This document shows positions 25,692 to 34,818 of a stretch of DNA of 64,000 nucleotides, in pieces. This DNA is from Betaproteobacteria bacterium HGW-Betaproteobacteria-16. GTDB taxonomy: Bacteria > Pseudomonadota > Gammaproteobacteria > Burkholderiales > Burkholderiaceae_C. The first letter of the stretch is position 1. Each line of letters starts with the position of its first letter. Where the stretch lies: assembly GCA_002840835.1 (NCBI GenBank), contig PHCQ01000018.1, forward strand, positions 22,900 to 86,899. The letters run 5' to 3'. Both the position numbers and the translations under genes were made by a program. The notes under the pieces are model-generated. The model worked only from the letters and a program-made list of their open reading frames with translations. It did not search any database and was not told the DNA's origin.

Positions 25692-26297
25692 ATGACCGAA
25701 GCAGCCCAGACACCCGATCCCGTTCGCATCGGCATCGTCTCCATCAGCGACCGCGCCAGCTCCGGCGTCTACCAGGACCAGGGTCTGCCCGCCCTGCAGG
25801 ACTGGCTGACCCGCGCCCTGAAAAACCCCATCACCTTCGATGCGCGCCTGATCCCGGACGAGGCCGACACCATCAGCGCCACCCTGATCGAACTGGTGGA
25901 TGCAGGTTGTTCGCTGGTGCTGACCACCGGCGGCACCGGCCCCGCCCTGCGCGACGTGACACCGGAAGCCACCCTGGCCGTGGCACACAAGACGATGCCC
26001 GGATTCGGCGAACAGATGCGCCAGATCAGCCTGGCCTTTGTGCCCACGGCCATCCTGTCTCGCCAGGTGGCGGTGATCCGTGGGCAGAGCCTGATCATCA
26101 ACCTGCCCGGTCAACCCAAGGCCATCGCAGAGACCCTCGAAGGCCTCAAAAACCCCGACGGCACCCAGAAAATCAACGGCATCTTTGCGGCCGTGCCGTA
26201 TTGCATCGACCTCATCGGCGGCCCCTACCTGGAGACCAACGACGAGGTGTGCAAGGGATTCAGACCCAAGAGCGCGGTGCGGCCTCCGCGCGGCTGA
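25692..26297 (+). CDS. mog: Molybdopterin adenylyltransferase MogA
   Basis: MogA adenylates molybdopterin before molybdenum insertion, a cofactor needed by NasA in this window. Family motifs are visible: SISDRASSGVYQDQG, TTGGTGPALRDVTPEA and IINLPGQPKAI. Length (201 residues) is typical. It lies directly behind darP. Confidence 0.95.
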   Translation: MTEAAQTPDPVRIGIVSISDRASSGVYQDQGLPALQDWLTRALKNPITFDARLIPDEADTISATLIELVDAGCSLVLTTGGTGPALRDVTPEATLAVAHKTMPGFGEQMRQISLAFVPTAILSRQVAVIRGQSLIINLPGQPKAIAETLEGLKNPDGTQKINGIFAAVPYCIDLIGGPYLETNDEVCKGFRPKSAVRPPRG

Positions 26298-26380
26298 CCA
26301 CCCCAGTCGTCTGGCTCGCAAAACCTGTCATGACATCCAGAAATCCATAAAGCAACAGGTCTGAGGGGGAATCGTTCCGT

Positions 26381-27379
26381 ATGCCGATTTACCGATGTAA
26401 CCGATGTGGCCACGTGGCCGAAGCTGCCACCGCTGGCACGCAGGTGCCTTGCCAAAGCTGCGGCACACCCGCGACGGTCTTCGACACGGTGTTCTATGTG
26501 CAAAAGCTGCTGGAACGCTACACCGCAGCGATGAGGGAGATCAAGGCGCTCAAGGCTGTCGACGAAACCTCCGCGACCGAGCAACTGACTGAGGCAGCGC
26601 AGGAGACCACATCACCCCCTCTGCACGAAGTGGACCTGCTCAACACCAGCTTTTTGGCCACAGCGGCACAACACGCCCCCATCGAGCAATGGCTGAGGTC
26701 CCGACAGATCGAGGCGCAATTTGACCACGCCAATGTCGACACCACAGGCTACTTTGACGACGCCGCACGCATGCTGGGCGACCGGTTCGACCTGTTTGGC
26801 GAACTGATTGATCGCGTCTCCTACGCCTACAGGAAAAGCCACACCACCGTGAACCTGGATCTGAACAGTCTGAGCCAGAAAGACATCCAGACCCTCAGCA
26901 CGGCCTGCAGACAACTGCACAGTCAGACACTTTTTGCCCGCTACCACTACCAGAAGCCTGAAAAGGTGGTGCGCCTGACGCTGCAAAGCGCGCCCAATGT
27001 GAGACAGTTTTTTGATGGTGGCTGGCTCGAGTGGTACGCCCTCATCGAACTGCTGCAGGTGTTTCAGGCGCGCAAGCTGGCGTTTTCATGCGCACGAGGG
27101 GTCAAGGTGGTGTTTGCCAACGAAGATCTGCACGAGCTCGACGTGGTGGCCCTGCCCTCGGGTCAGCCCCCCATCTGCATTGAATGCAAGTCTGGTGAAT
27201 TCAGGCGCGAGATCGACAAATACCAGCGCCTGCGCAAGCGGCTGGGTATTGAGCGCAGCCGATTCATCGTTTGCGCTTCCGACATCACACCCGAACAGGC
27301 ATCGAGTTTCACAGCCATGTACGACCTGACATTTGTCAATTTGTCGTCGCTGGGCGCCCATCTGGCGACATTGAACTGA
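26381..27379 (+). CDS. Zinc-ribbon protein with Card1/Can2-like PD-(D/E)XK nuclease domain
   Basis: 332 residues. A zinc ribbon at the N-terminus uses two CxxC pairs (CNRC at 6-9, CQSC at 24-27). The C-terminal ~130 residues carry a restriction-endonuclease-like signature: GGWLEWY with E217, HELDVVAL with D254, and the ECK triad (E268, K270), the spacing seen in DUF1887/Card1 nucleases. No CARF ring-nucleotide sensor domain is recognisable; the middle third is helical and unassigned. It stands alone between mog and slyD with its own start after GAGGGGGA. It could be a defence or DNA-repair nuclease; function is not established. Confidence 0.65.
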   Translation: MPIYRCNRCGHVAEAATAGTQVPCQSCGTPATVFDTVFYVQKLLERYTAAMREIKALKAVDETSATEQLTEAAQETTSPPLHEVDLLNTSFLATAAQHAPIEQWLRSRQIEAQFDHANVDTTGYFDDAARMLGDRFDLFGELIDRVSYAYRKSHTTVNLDLNSLSQKDIQTLSTACRQLHSQTLFARYHYQKPEKVVRLTLQSAPNVRQFFDGGWLEWYALIELLQVFQARKLAFSCARGVKVVFANEDLHELDVVALPSGQPPICIECKSGEFRREIDKYQRLRKRLGIERSRFIVCASDITPEQASSFTAMYDLTFVNLSSLGAHLATLN

Positions 27380-27401
27380 ACAACCCACCCGCAGAGGCAT
27401 C

Positions 27402-27878
27402 ATGAAAATCACCAAAGACACCATCGTCACCATCACCTTCAAGGCCACCAACGCCCAAGGCAAACTGCTTGAAGACGGCAAGGAGCCGCGCGCTTACCTG
27501 CACGGTGGTTACAACAACACCCTGCCCGGCATTGAAAAGGCGCTGGAGGGCCAGGAAAAAGGCTTTCAGAGCACGCTGGTCTTGCAGCCCGAAGACGCCT
27601 TCGGCGTGCGCGACGAAAGCCTGGAGACCACCATTGCCAAGCGCGACTTCCCGCCCGGCGTGAAGGTGGGCGGACAGCTGGAAGGCACGGACGACCAGGG
27701 TCGTCAACAGGTGTTCAACGTGAAGAAGATCAAGGGCGACACCGTGTACCTGGATGGCAACCACCCGCTGGCCGGCGAGGTGCTGCACTTCGCGGTGAAA
27801 GTGGTGGATGTGCAGCCGGCCAGTGCCGAAGAGATTGCGCATGGGCATGCGCATGGCGCGCACGGGCATCACCATTAG
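27402..27878 (+). CDS. slyD: FKBP-type peptidyl-prolyl isomerase SlyD
   Basis: A 158-residue SlyD-like isomerase and chaperone. The FKBP domain is interrupted by the IF domain (VLQPEDAFGVRDESLETTIAKRDFPPG). The C-terminus ends in a histidine-rich metal-binding tail (HGHAHGAHGHHH), which in E. coli delivers nickel to hydrogenase. GAGGCATC precedes the ATG. Confidence 0.93.
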   Translation: MKITKDTIVTITFKATNAQGKLLEDGKEPRAYLHGGYNNTLPGIEKALEGQEKGFQSTLVLQPEDAFGVRDESLETTIAKRDFPPGVKVGGQLEGTDDQGRQQVFNVKKIKGDTVYLDGNHPLAGEVLHFAVKVVDVQPASAEEIAHGHAHGAHGHHH

Positions 27879-27879
27879 T

Positions 27880-28079
27880 CTCTCCCCCCCGCGCAGGTTC
27901 GGAATCACCCCAAGGGGGCGGCATCTGCGCCCCGGCAAAGCCGATTCCGCGATGCCACTTAGCTGGATCCCCCCTCCGGCGCGACGTGACTTGATCCAGA
28001 GATGCCGTGGAACCGGCTTCGCCGGGCCACAGGCATCGCCCCCTTGAGGGGGTGACGCCGGAGGCGGCGCGGGGGTGGG
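27880..28079. repeat. Inverted pair of family A palindromic repeats
   Basis: A diverged forward copy (27880-27970) faces a well-preserved reverse copy (27972-28079). The reverse copy, read on the minus strand, gives GCGCCGCC, CCCCCTCAAGGGGGCG, CCCGGCGAAGCCGG and GGCATCTCTGGAT. The pair sits between convergent slyD and cysE and would form extended hairpins in either transcript. Confidence 0.75.
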
Positions 28080-28081
28080 CC

Positions 28082-28855
28082 CTATTTCCCTATGAGTTGA
28101 TTGAGTTTTTCAGCCTCAAAACACTCTTCGCGCGCCGCATCTTTCGGCACACAGTCGCCGTCGTCACGCGTCTTCGAAAGCTTCTCGATCGCGCACCACA
28201 GCAACGCGATCTGGTGCTCCTGGCTGGCGGTGCTGTCGATCAGGCCACGCATGGCCTGAGACAGCGGGTCGTCCTCCTGCGTGATGCCGTAGGCCTGAAA
28301 CTTCGGAGCGGCCTCAGTCACGTCGGCGCTTTCACCGGTCTTGCTGGGGATGATGCGCGCTGGAATGCCCACCGCCGTGGCGCCAGCGGGCACGGGTTTG
28401 ATGACCACGGCGTTGCTGCCGATCTTGGCCCCGTCGCCCACTTCGAAACCGCCCAGCACCTTTGCACCGGCGCTCACCACCACGTCCTTTCCCAGCGTGG
28501 GGTGGCGCTTGGTGCCTTTGTAGAGCGAGGTGCCGCCCAGGGTCACGCCCTGGTAGATGGTGCAGCCATCGCCAATCTCGGCGGTTTCGCCCACCACCAC
28601 GCCCATGGCATGGTCGAAGAACACGCGTTCACCCACTTTCGCACCCGGATGAATCTCGATGCCCGTGAGCCAGCGCGCGAGGTGTGAAATGAAACGGCCC
28701 AGCCACTTGAAGCCGTTCGTCCAGCACCAGTGCGCCGGCCGGTGCAGCCACACGGCATGCAGCCCGGGGTAACAGGTGACCACCTCCCAGACGGTTCGCG
28801 CCGCGGGGTCGCGGTCGAGCACACACTGGATGTCGGAGCGGATTCGGGCAAACAT
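28082..28855 (-). CDS. cysE: Serine O-acetyltransferase
   Basis: CysE makes O-acetylserine for cysteine synthesis. The N-terminal helical domain ([19 protein letters not shown]) and the hexapeptide helix with the catalytic region [27 protein letters not shown] are intact. The Cys-synthase-binding C-terminus is extended and atypical. An apparent longer frame runs on to 29140, but that part is the opposite frame of trmJ; the ATG at 28855 is the real start. It lies ten bases after trmJ on the same strand, so it is probably co-transcribed. Confidence 0.93.
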   Translation of the reverse strand: MFARIRSDIQCVLDRDPAARTVWEVVTCYPGLHAVWLHRPAHWCWTNGFKWLGRFISHLARWLTGIEIHPGAKVGERVFFDHAMGVVVGETAEIGDGCTIYQGVTLGGTSLYKGTKRHPTLGKDVVVSAGAKVLGGFEVGDGAKIGSNAVVIKPVPAGATAVGIPARIIPSKTGESADVTEAAPKFQAYGITQEDDPLSQAMRGLIDSTASQEHQIALLWCAIEKLSKTRDDGDCVPKDAAREECFEAEKLNQLIGK

Positions 28856-28865
28856 GGGGGGCAGT

Positions 28866-29618
28866 CTAGCGCTTCGCCAGAGCAGCGGCTTTGAGCATCG
28901 CCTTGGCAACACCGCGAAGAATGTGGATTTCTTCGGGCGTGGGCGCAGCGCGATTAAAAAGCTGATTGAGGCGGGGCATGAGCTTCTTGGGCGCTGCCGG
29001 GTCCAGAAAGTCGATGGCGACCAGCGCCTGCTCCAGGTGCTGCAACATGCCTGCGAGGGATTGCGCATCGGCGGCCGGTCGCTCAGGGGTGGTGGGCGGC
29101 AGATCACAGCCCCCCAGCGCCTGGCGCCAGTCGTAGGCAATCAGCTGCACCGCAGCCGCCAGATTGAGCGAACCGAAGTTGGGCGCTGTGGGAATGCTCA
29201 GACAGGCGTGGCAGCGGTACACGTCTTCATTGCGCATGCCAAAGCGTTCAGAGCCGAACAGAAACGCCACGCCTTCTGGCCGTGGCACCACCGTGCGATC
29301 TGCGCCTGCACCCAGTAGCGATTCAAAGTGCGCACGGGGTGTGCGGGTGGGCGGGCCAAAGTCGCGTGGCGTCATGGCGGTGGCGCACAGGTGGCTGATG
29401 CCGTCGAGCGCTTCGTCCAGAGTATCCACCACACGGGTCTTGTCCAGCACATCGTTGGCGCCACTGGCACGCTGGATGGTTTCTTCCCGCCGCAGCACGT
29501 TGGCCCAGCGAGGTGCCACCAGCACCAGATCGTCAAAGCCCATGACCTTGAGCGCACGGGCGGCACCGCCCACATTGCCGGCGTGGCTGGTCTGGATCAG
29601 GATGAAACGCGTGCGCAT
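28866..29618 (-). CDS. trmJ: tRNA (cytidine/uridine-2'-O-)-methyltransferase TrmJ
   Basis: A SPOUT-class RNA methyltransferase modifying position 32 in the tRNA anticodon loop. The trefoil-knot motifs [28 protein letters not shown] and [14 protein letters not shown] are present. The C-terminal extension ([20 protein letters not shown]) is the TrmJ-specific dimer region. Start [15 protein letters not shown] at 29618; upstream ATGs belong to shadow sequence. It is divergent from suhB with 157 bases between. Confidence 0.93.
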   Translation of the reverse strand: MRTRFILIQTSHAGNVGGAARALKVMGFDDLVLVAPRWANVLRREETIQRASGANDVLDKTRVVDTLDEALDGISHLCATAMTPRDFGPPTRTPRAHFESLLGAGADRTVVPRPEGVAFLFGSERFGMRNEDVYRCHACLSIPTAPNFGSLNLAAAVQLIAYDWRQALGGCDLPPTTPERPAADAQSLAGMLQHLEQALVAIDFLDPAAPKKLMPRLNQLFNRAAPTPEEIHILRGVAKAMLKAAALAKR

Positions 29619-29775
29619 GTGAAAGGTGTCGCAGGTCAAAGGCAACAATGCCGCCCAAGATGGGCAGGTACCGGTAAAATCGCGCCTATTGTCGCCGCCC
29701 CGCATCGTCGGGGCGTTTCCGTTTCGTTCTTGCACCCTGCTGCGGGCCTGCCTGGCCTGCCAAGGAACACAATTC

Positions 29776-30717
29776 ATGTCGTCCACACTCCACCCCATGC
29801 TCAACGTGGCCATCAAGGCCGCACGCCTTGCCGGCACCATCATCAACCGCGCAGCACTTGACGTGGAATCGGTCCGCGTTTCGGTCAAACAGACCAACGA
29901 TTTCGTGACCGAAGTCGATCAGGCGGCCGAAGCCGCCATCATCGACACCCTGCTCACGGCCTACCCGGACCATGCCATTTGGGCCGAAGAGTCCGGCAGG
30001 CGAGAAGGACGACATGGCGGCGCAGACCACGTCTGGATCATCGACCCGCTGGACGGCACCACCAATTTCATTCACGGCTTTCCGGTTTACTGCGTGAGCA
30101 TTGCGCTCATGGTAGGCAACAAGCTGGAACAGGCCGTGGTCTATGACCCTTCCCGCAACGACCTCTTCTGTGCCACGCGTGGCCGTGGCGCCTACATGAA
30201 CGACCGCCGCGTGCGCGTGGCCAAGCGCACCGGTTTGCGCGAATGCCTGCTCTCCACCGGCTTTCCTTTCCGCCCTGGTGATGCTTTCCAGACCTACATG
30301 CAGATGCTGGGCGATGTGATGCCTCGTTGCGCGGGCGTGCGTCGGCCGGGATCTGCCGCGCTGGATCTGGCTTATGTGGCAGCCGGCTTCACCGATGGCT
30401 TCTTCGAAATGGGTCTGTCGCCCTGGGACGTGGCCGCTGGCGCGTTGCTGGTGACCGAGGCGGGTGGTCTGGTGGGCAACTTCACGGGTGAATCCGACTT
30501 CCTGGAACAGAAGGAATGTCTGGCGGCGAACCCGAAGATTTATGGGCAACTGGTGGGCGTCACAGGCAAGTACAGCAAGTTCGCGAGTGCGGGGGACAAG
30601 GCGGCTGTGCGGCAGGCGAGAGGGTCGATCTCGGTGGCTGCGCCGGAGGCTGCTGTTGCTCCTGCGGATGGCGCGAGTGCGGACGCTGCAAAACCTGACG
30701 AATCTGCACCTTTCTAA
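29776..30717 (+). CDS. suhB: Inositol-1-monophosphatase family protein SuhB
   Basis: A magnesium-dependent phosphatase with the metal-site motifs [19 protein letters not shown] and [17 protein letters not shown]. In many proteobacteria SuhB also acts in ribosomal RNA antitermination. AAGGA at 29762 precedes the ATG at 29776. The C-terminal ~45 residues are a low-complexity alanine/proline tail ([19 protein letters not shown]) not needed for catalysis. The trmJ-suhB divergent order is common in this group. Confidence 0.93.
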   Translation: MSSTLHPMLNVAIKAARLAGTIINRAALDVESVRVSVKQTNDFVTEVDQAAEAAIIDTLLTAYPDHAIWAEESGRREGRHGGADHVWIIDPLDGTTNFIHGFPVYCVSIALMVGNKLEQAVVYDPSRNDLFCATRGRGAYMNDRRVRVAKRTGLRECLLSTGFPFRPGDAFQTYMQMLGDVMPRCAGVRRPGSAALDLAYVAAGFTDGFFEMGLSPWDVAAGALLVTEAGGLVGNFTGESDFLEQKECLAANPKIYGQLVGVTGKYSKFASAGDKAAVRQARGSISVAAPEAAVAPADGASADAAKPDESAPF

Positions 30718-30795
30718 GCTCCTGACCCTCTTCGGGTTGTAGGAGTTAGGGTCTCAGCGGGTACTCTGCGAGGCGCTTGTGCGTTGTCGTTGTGT

Positions 30796-31320
30796 TATTT
30801 CTTTCGTGGCGTGCCGGGAGTTGCGCCCGGCGGCGCACCTACTTTCTTTGTGTCGACAAAGAAAGTAGGCAAAGAAAACGACCCCTGCCGCGCGAGACCC
30901 TCCGCTGCGCTACGGGTACCCTGCGGTGCTCGCCCTGGGCGGGGTCTGCGCAAACTCGCCTTCGGCTCAGACATGCGCAGCCCTTTTTCCGCCCAGGCCT
31001 GCGCTCCTCGGCTCGCGCAGAAGGGGTTTTCTCCGGCTGGCTGTTTCGTTTGCATGAGGGGAAGTCCGATCCCGATCCCGTGTTCGGGCCCCTTCTGCCG
31101 GTGCCGAGGAGCGCAGCAGCGGGCGGAAAAGGGCCGTGCATGTTTGAGCGAAGCGAGTTTGCACGGACCCCGCCCGCTGCGAGCACCGCAGGTTGCCCCG
31201 AAGCGCAGCGTAGGGGTCACCGGCAGCAGGGTCGCCTTTCTTTGGGTTACCTTTCTTTGGCGACGCAAAGAAAGGTAACTCGCCCGCCGGGGCGAGACCC
31301 GGCACGCCGCGAAAGCAATA
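30796..31320. repeat. Giant imperfect inverted repeat (~230-bp arms)
   Basis: The left arm (30796-31026) and right arm (31089-31320) are reverse complements along nearly their whole length, separated by a 62-base loop. Matched landmarks are CTTTCGTGGCGTGCCGGG with its partner near 31300, CTGCGGTGCTCG with CGAGCACCGCAG at about 31181-31192, and CAGAAGGGG with CCCCTTCTG at the centre. Each arm also holds its own hairpin: 30839-30868 (13-bp stem, CTACTTTCTTTGT) and 31246-31279 (14-bp stem, GTTACCTTTCTTTG). Open frames across it are low-complexity by-products. No transposase is present. Confidence 0.85.
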
Positions 31321-31359
31321 GCCAAACTCCAAAAGCCCACACCACCCGAAGAGCAAAAA

Positions 31360-34300
31360 TCAAGGATGCGGCAACCGGAACCAGAAAGTCGTCCCCTGCC
31401 CAGGCGCAGAATCCGCCCAGATCCGCCCCCCATGCCGCTCCAGGATGCGCGCCACAATCGCCAGCCCCACACCGGTACCCGGCACATCGCTGCCCGCATG
31501 CAGTCGCTGAAACAGACCAAAGAGCTTGTCGGCATGAGCCATGTCAAATCCCATGCCGTTGTCACGCACAAAGTAGGCGCGCTGGGCTGAGCTGTAGCCC
31601 ACCTTGAGCTCTGGCATGGCCTGATGCCGTGAGTATTTCAGGCCGTTGTCCATCAGGTTGAACAGCACCTGCCGCAACAACGTGGCGTCCCCCATCGCTT
31701 CGGGCACGGCTTCCAGTTCGATGCGTGCGTGCTCGTATTGGGGTGCCAGCACTTCGGCCACAGACTGCGCCAGCAGGTGCAGATCGACCGGCACGGCCGC
31801 CAGGTCCACGCGCACCACCCGCAGCAGTTCGAGCATGTCGGTGATCATCTGCCCCATATTGCGGGAGGACCGTGTGATGCGCCCGAACATGTCGCGCGCC
31901 AGCGGGCTCAGACGGTCGCCCTCTTCTTCGGCAATGAGCGAGGCAAAACCGTTGACCGAGCGCAAGGGCGCGCGCAGGTCGTGCGCAATGGAATAAGAAA
32001 TCGCCTCCATGTCGCGCATCGAGCGTTCCAGTTCGGCCGTGCGTTCCGAAACACGCAGCTCCAGGCTGGCATTGAGCGCCCGAACCTGTTCCTGTGCCGC
32101 CACCCGCGCACTGATGTCCACATGGGTGCCTGACATGAACAGAGGGCGACCGTTCTCATCTCGCTCGTGGACCCGTCCCCGGTCGTTGATCCAGATCCAG
32201 TGCCCCGCCTTGTGACGCATGCGCAGGTCGCATTCGTAGAACTCCAGTTCGCCCGACAAATGCCGCTCCAGCACATGTTCGGCAAAAGGAAGGTCGAGCG
32301 GATGCACAAGCCGGCGCCAGGTGTCGAACGTGGTCGGCAACAGTTCTTCCACCGTGTACCCCAGCATCGTGGCCCAGTGCTCGTTGATGGTGGTCTCCGA
32401 GGTCACCAGGTTGGTTTCCCACACGCCAGGGCGCGTGGCCTCCAGCACCCAGGTGAGCCGCTGGCGCTCGTGGGCCAGGGCCTCCTGGGCCTGTACATAC
32501 GAGGTCACGTCCGTGTAGGTGCGCACCATGCCCCCGTCTGGCAATCTACGGGTACTGACTTCCAGCATCTTGCCGTCGCGGGTGCGGCGCAGGTAGGTAT
32601 CTGGCGCCAGGGATCGGGGCTCCTTGGCCACAAAGGGCCGCACCGCCGGGTCCATGAGCGACAGGCTCTCGCCAAAGTCGCCCCGGTCGATCTGGAACTG
32701 GCCAATGCGTTCGAACGTCGGGTTTTCTGCGAAAAGCCACTCAGGCAGATCCAGCAGTTCGAGCATGCGCTGGTTGTAGAACCGGAAGTGCCCCTGCCCG
32801 TCGACCATCGCGAGCCCCTGGCTCACGCTGTCCAGCGTGACCTGCAAGGCACTGCTCTTTTCCGCCAGCAAATAGCTCGTGTCTTCAAGCTGCTGCAAGG
32901 TCTGCTGTCGCTCGGCATGGTCGCGCTGGGCCAAGACCAGTTGGCGCACCGCGCCCAGCAAGGGCTGCAGGAATTCGATGTCGGCCTCGCTGTAACCGCC
33001 CGGCTGATTCGCCAGGCCCACCATCGCAACCAGGCGATCACCCAGCAGCAGCGGAACGCCCAGAAAAGACTGCATTTCCGGGTGGCCAACGGGCAAGCCT
33101 CCCGCTCGCGCGTCGGTGCTCGGATCGTTCGCGATCACCGGCTCGCAGGTGACCATGCCATGTCCAAACAGCGTCTTGAGATTGCGGAACTCCATGCCAC
33201 CCGACAGCTGCTGTTCATGCAGGCGGCGGGACGCTTCGTCCCAGGCAATGTTCGTCAGGGCATGCGTCTTGAGATAAGGATCACCCTGCTCGTCGTACAG
33301 CACCTCTCCCACAAAGCCGTACGCGCTGCCCGTCACCGTCAGAAAGGCGTCGAGCAAACCCTCAAAAGCCCTTCGCTTGTCGTCGGTTTCAATGAACCTG
33401 GCCTGTGCCATGCGCACGGTTTCCAGCATCCTGTTCTGCCGGTCCACTTTTTGTGCGGCCAAGCGCGCGTCGGTGACGTCGGTGGTGAACCCATGCCAGA
33501 CGATGGTGCCGTCGTCCTCACGTTGCGGGGCTGCCTCCACCCTGTGCCAACGCAGGCCACGCCGGGGCAAGAGCACCCGGTAGGTGTGTCGCCAGATGGT
33601 CAGGTCGCGGGCCGATCTGGTCAGCGCGGCGATCACATCGGCACGGTCGTCCGCATGCACCCTGCCAAAAAGCACGCGGGCGTCCTTCTGAAGCTCTGCG
33701 GGATCCAGTTCCAGCAGCTCGTGCGAAGCATCGTTCACATAGGTGATCGCACTGGTGCCATCTGGACGCAGACGCGCCTGGTACATGATGCCAGGCACTC
33801 TGGCCGCGATGTTCTGCAGCAGCTGCAGTTGCTGGGCCAGTTGCTGCGTGGCCTCTCGTTCGGCGGTGACGTCCTGTATCACACCGAAGTCGGTTCGCGG
33901 ATTGCCTGCCACGGTCGTCTGGCCAATGCGGGTGCGAAACCAGCGTTGCTGCCCGTCCGGTCGAGTCCAGCGGAAATCCACCACACGACCATCAAGTGCC
34001 TTGCGGGCCTCCAGCCAGGCAGGCAAGTCATCAGGATGGATACCGCCGCGACCCACCACGCGTGAAAGCACCTCCTGAGGTTCGATGCCTGTGATGTCGA
34101 ACAGGCCTTGCGACCAGATCACATCCCGCTCGTTGTCTGTGTTGGTCCAGTGTCCCACCAGCGCCAGCTTCTCAATGGCGGCGTGCAGCTCCACCCGCTG
34201 CTGCAATGCCACGTTTGCGTCGCTGAGCGCCTGATCGGCCTGCGACCTGGCCGCTTCGGCTTCAACTTCACGGGTGGCTTCAATGAAATACGCCAGCACC

Positions 34301-34767
34301 AGCGGTTCTGGTTTTGCATCCAGCAAAGTGGTGCGCAGGCGGACGTGGTGCTTTGCACCGTCGCACAGCCTGAGGGTCTGCACATCTTCGCTGAGGCGGC
34401 CTTCTTCCAGATAGCGCTGACGTTCATCGGCATCGGCCCAGTGCCCCAGCTCAATCGTGGTGCGACCCAGGGCGGTCTCACGGGTCAGTCCGGTGAGCGC
34501 CAGCCAGGCGTCGTTCACCGCCAGCAGACAGCCATCTCGCTGGCGCGAGACCGACGCGGGCAGAGGAGATGCCTGAAAAAAGGCCTCGAATGGCAGGTTC
34601 AGCTCATGCTGGCTCCCCAGGGGCAACAGGCCGTTTCCTTCTGTCGGCCTCGCGGGCATTGGTTTCTCAGGTTCCGCATTGACCATGCTGGCTGGGTCCG
34701 CTGTGTGGGGTGAACGGTGTCGGCTGGGTGACATTCTGACCAAATTGTGCCGGACTGGTTGCGGCAA
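31360..34767 (-). CDS. Multi-PAS/GAF sensor histidine kinase
   Basis: A cytoplasmic sensor kinase of 1135 residues with no clear membrane helix. In order it has three PAS-type modules (about 60-430), a GAF domain (about 445-610, containing FLGVPLLLGDRLVAMVGL), a short PAS (about 640-750), a further PAS/PAC (about 775-900), then HisKA with His929 in SIAHDLRAPL and an HATPase (NLMDNGLKYS, DNGMGF, GTGVGLAI). No receiver domain or partner regulator lies nearby, so it is an orphan. The ATG at 34767 is near mutS; ATGs at 34734 and 34686 are alternatives. The input signal is unknown. Confidence 0.88.
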   Translation of the reverse strand: MPQPVRHNLVRMSPSRHRSPHTADPASMVNAEPEKPMPARPTEGNGLLPLGSQHELNLPFEAFFQASPLPASVSRQRDGCLLAVNDAWLALTGLTRETALGRTTIELGHWADADERQRYLEEGRLSEDVQTLRLCDGAKHHVRLRTTLLDAKPEPLVLAYFIEATREVEAEAARSQADQALSDANVALQQRVELHAAIEKLALVGHWTNTDNERDVIWSQGLFDITGIEPQEVLSRVVGRGGIHPDDLPAWLEARKALDGRVVDFRWTRPDGQQRWFRTRIGQTTVAGNPRTDFGVIQDVTAEREATQQLAQQLQLLQNIAARVPGIMYQARLRPDGTSAITYVNDASHELLELDPAELQKDARVLFGRVHADDRADVIAALTRSARDLTIWRHTYRVLLPRRGLRWHRVEAAPQREDDGTIVWHGFTTDVTDARLAAQKVDRQNRMLETVRMAQARFIETDDKRRAFEGLLDAFLTVTGSAYGFVGEVLYDEQGDPYLKTHALTNIAWDEASRRLHEQQLSGGMEFRNLKTLFGHGMVTCEPVIANDPSTDARAGGLPVGHPEMQSFLGVPLLLGDRLVAMVGLANQPGGYSEADIEFLQPLLGAVRQLVLAQRDHAERQQTLQQLEDTSYLLAEKSSALQVTLDSVSQGLAMVDGQGHFRFYNQRMLELLDLPEWLFAENPTFERIGQFQIDRGDFGESLSLMDPAVRPFVAKEPRSLAPDTYLRRTRDGKMLEVSTRRLPDGGMVRTYTDVTSYVQAQEALAHERQRLTWVLEATRPGVWETNLVTSETTINEHWATMLGYTVEELLPTTFDTWRRLVHPLDLPFAEHVLERHLSGELEFYECDLRMRHKAGHWIWINDRGRVHERDENGRPLFMSGTHVDISARVAAQEQVRALNASLELRVSERTAELERSMRDMEAISYSIAHDLRAPLRSVNGFASLIAEEEGDRLSPLARDMFGRITRSSRNMGQMITDMLELLRVVRVDLAAVPVDLHLLAQSVAEVLAPQYEHARIELEAVPEAMGDATLLRQVLFNLMDNGLKYSRHQAMPELKVGYSSAQRAYFVRDNGMGFDMAHADKLFGLFQRLHAGSDVPGTGVGLAIVARILERHGGRIWADSAPGQGTTFWFRLPHP

Positions 34768-34818
34768 TTCTCACGAACTTGAACTGCTACAGTCGCTGGC
34801 TGACCCGCAACCTCCCTG

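Noticed and set aside
28856..29140. Extension of the cysE frame upstream to 29140
   Set aside because: This stretch is an alternative frame of trmJ; CysE family sequence begins at MFARIRSD (28855).
30784..31607. Several long open frames on both strands between suhB and the sensor kinase
   Set aside because: They lie inside the giant inverted repeat, are rich in Arg, Pro and Ala without domain character, and mirror each other on both strands because the arms are complementary.
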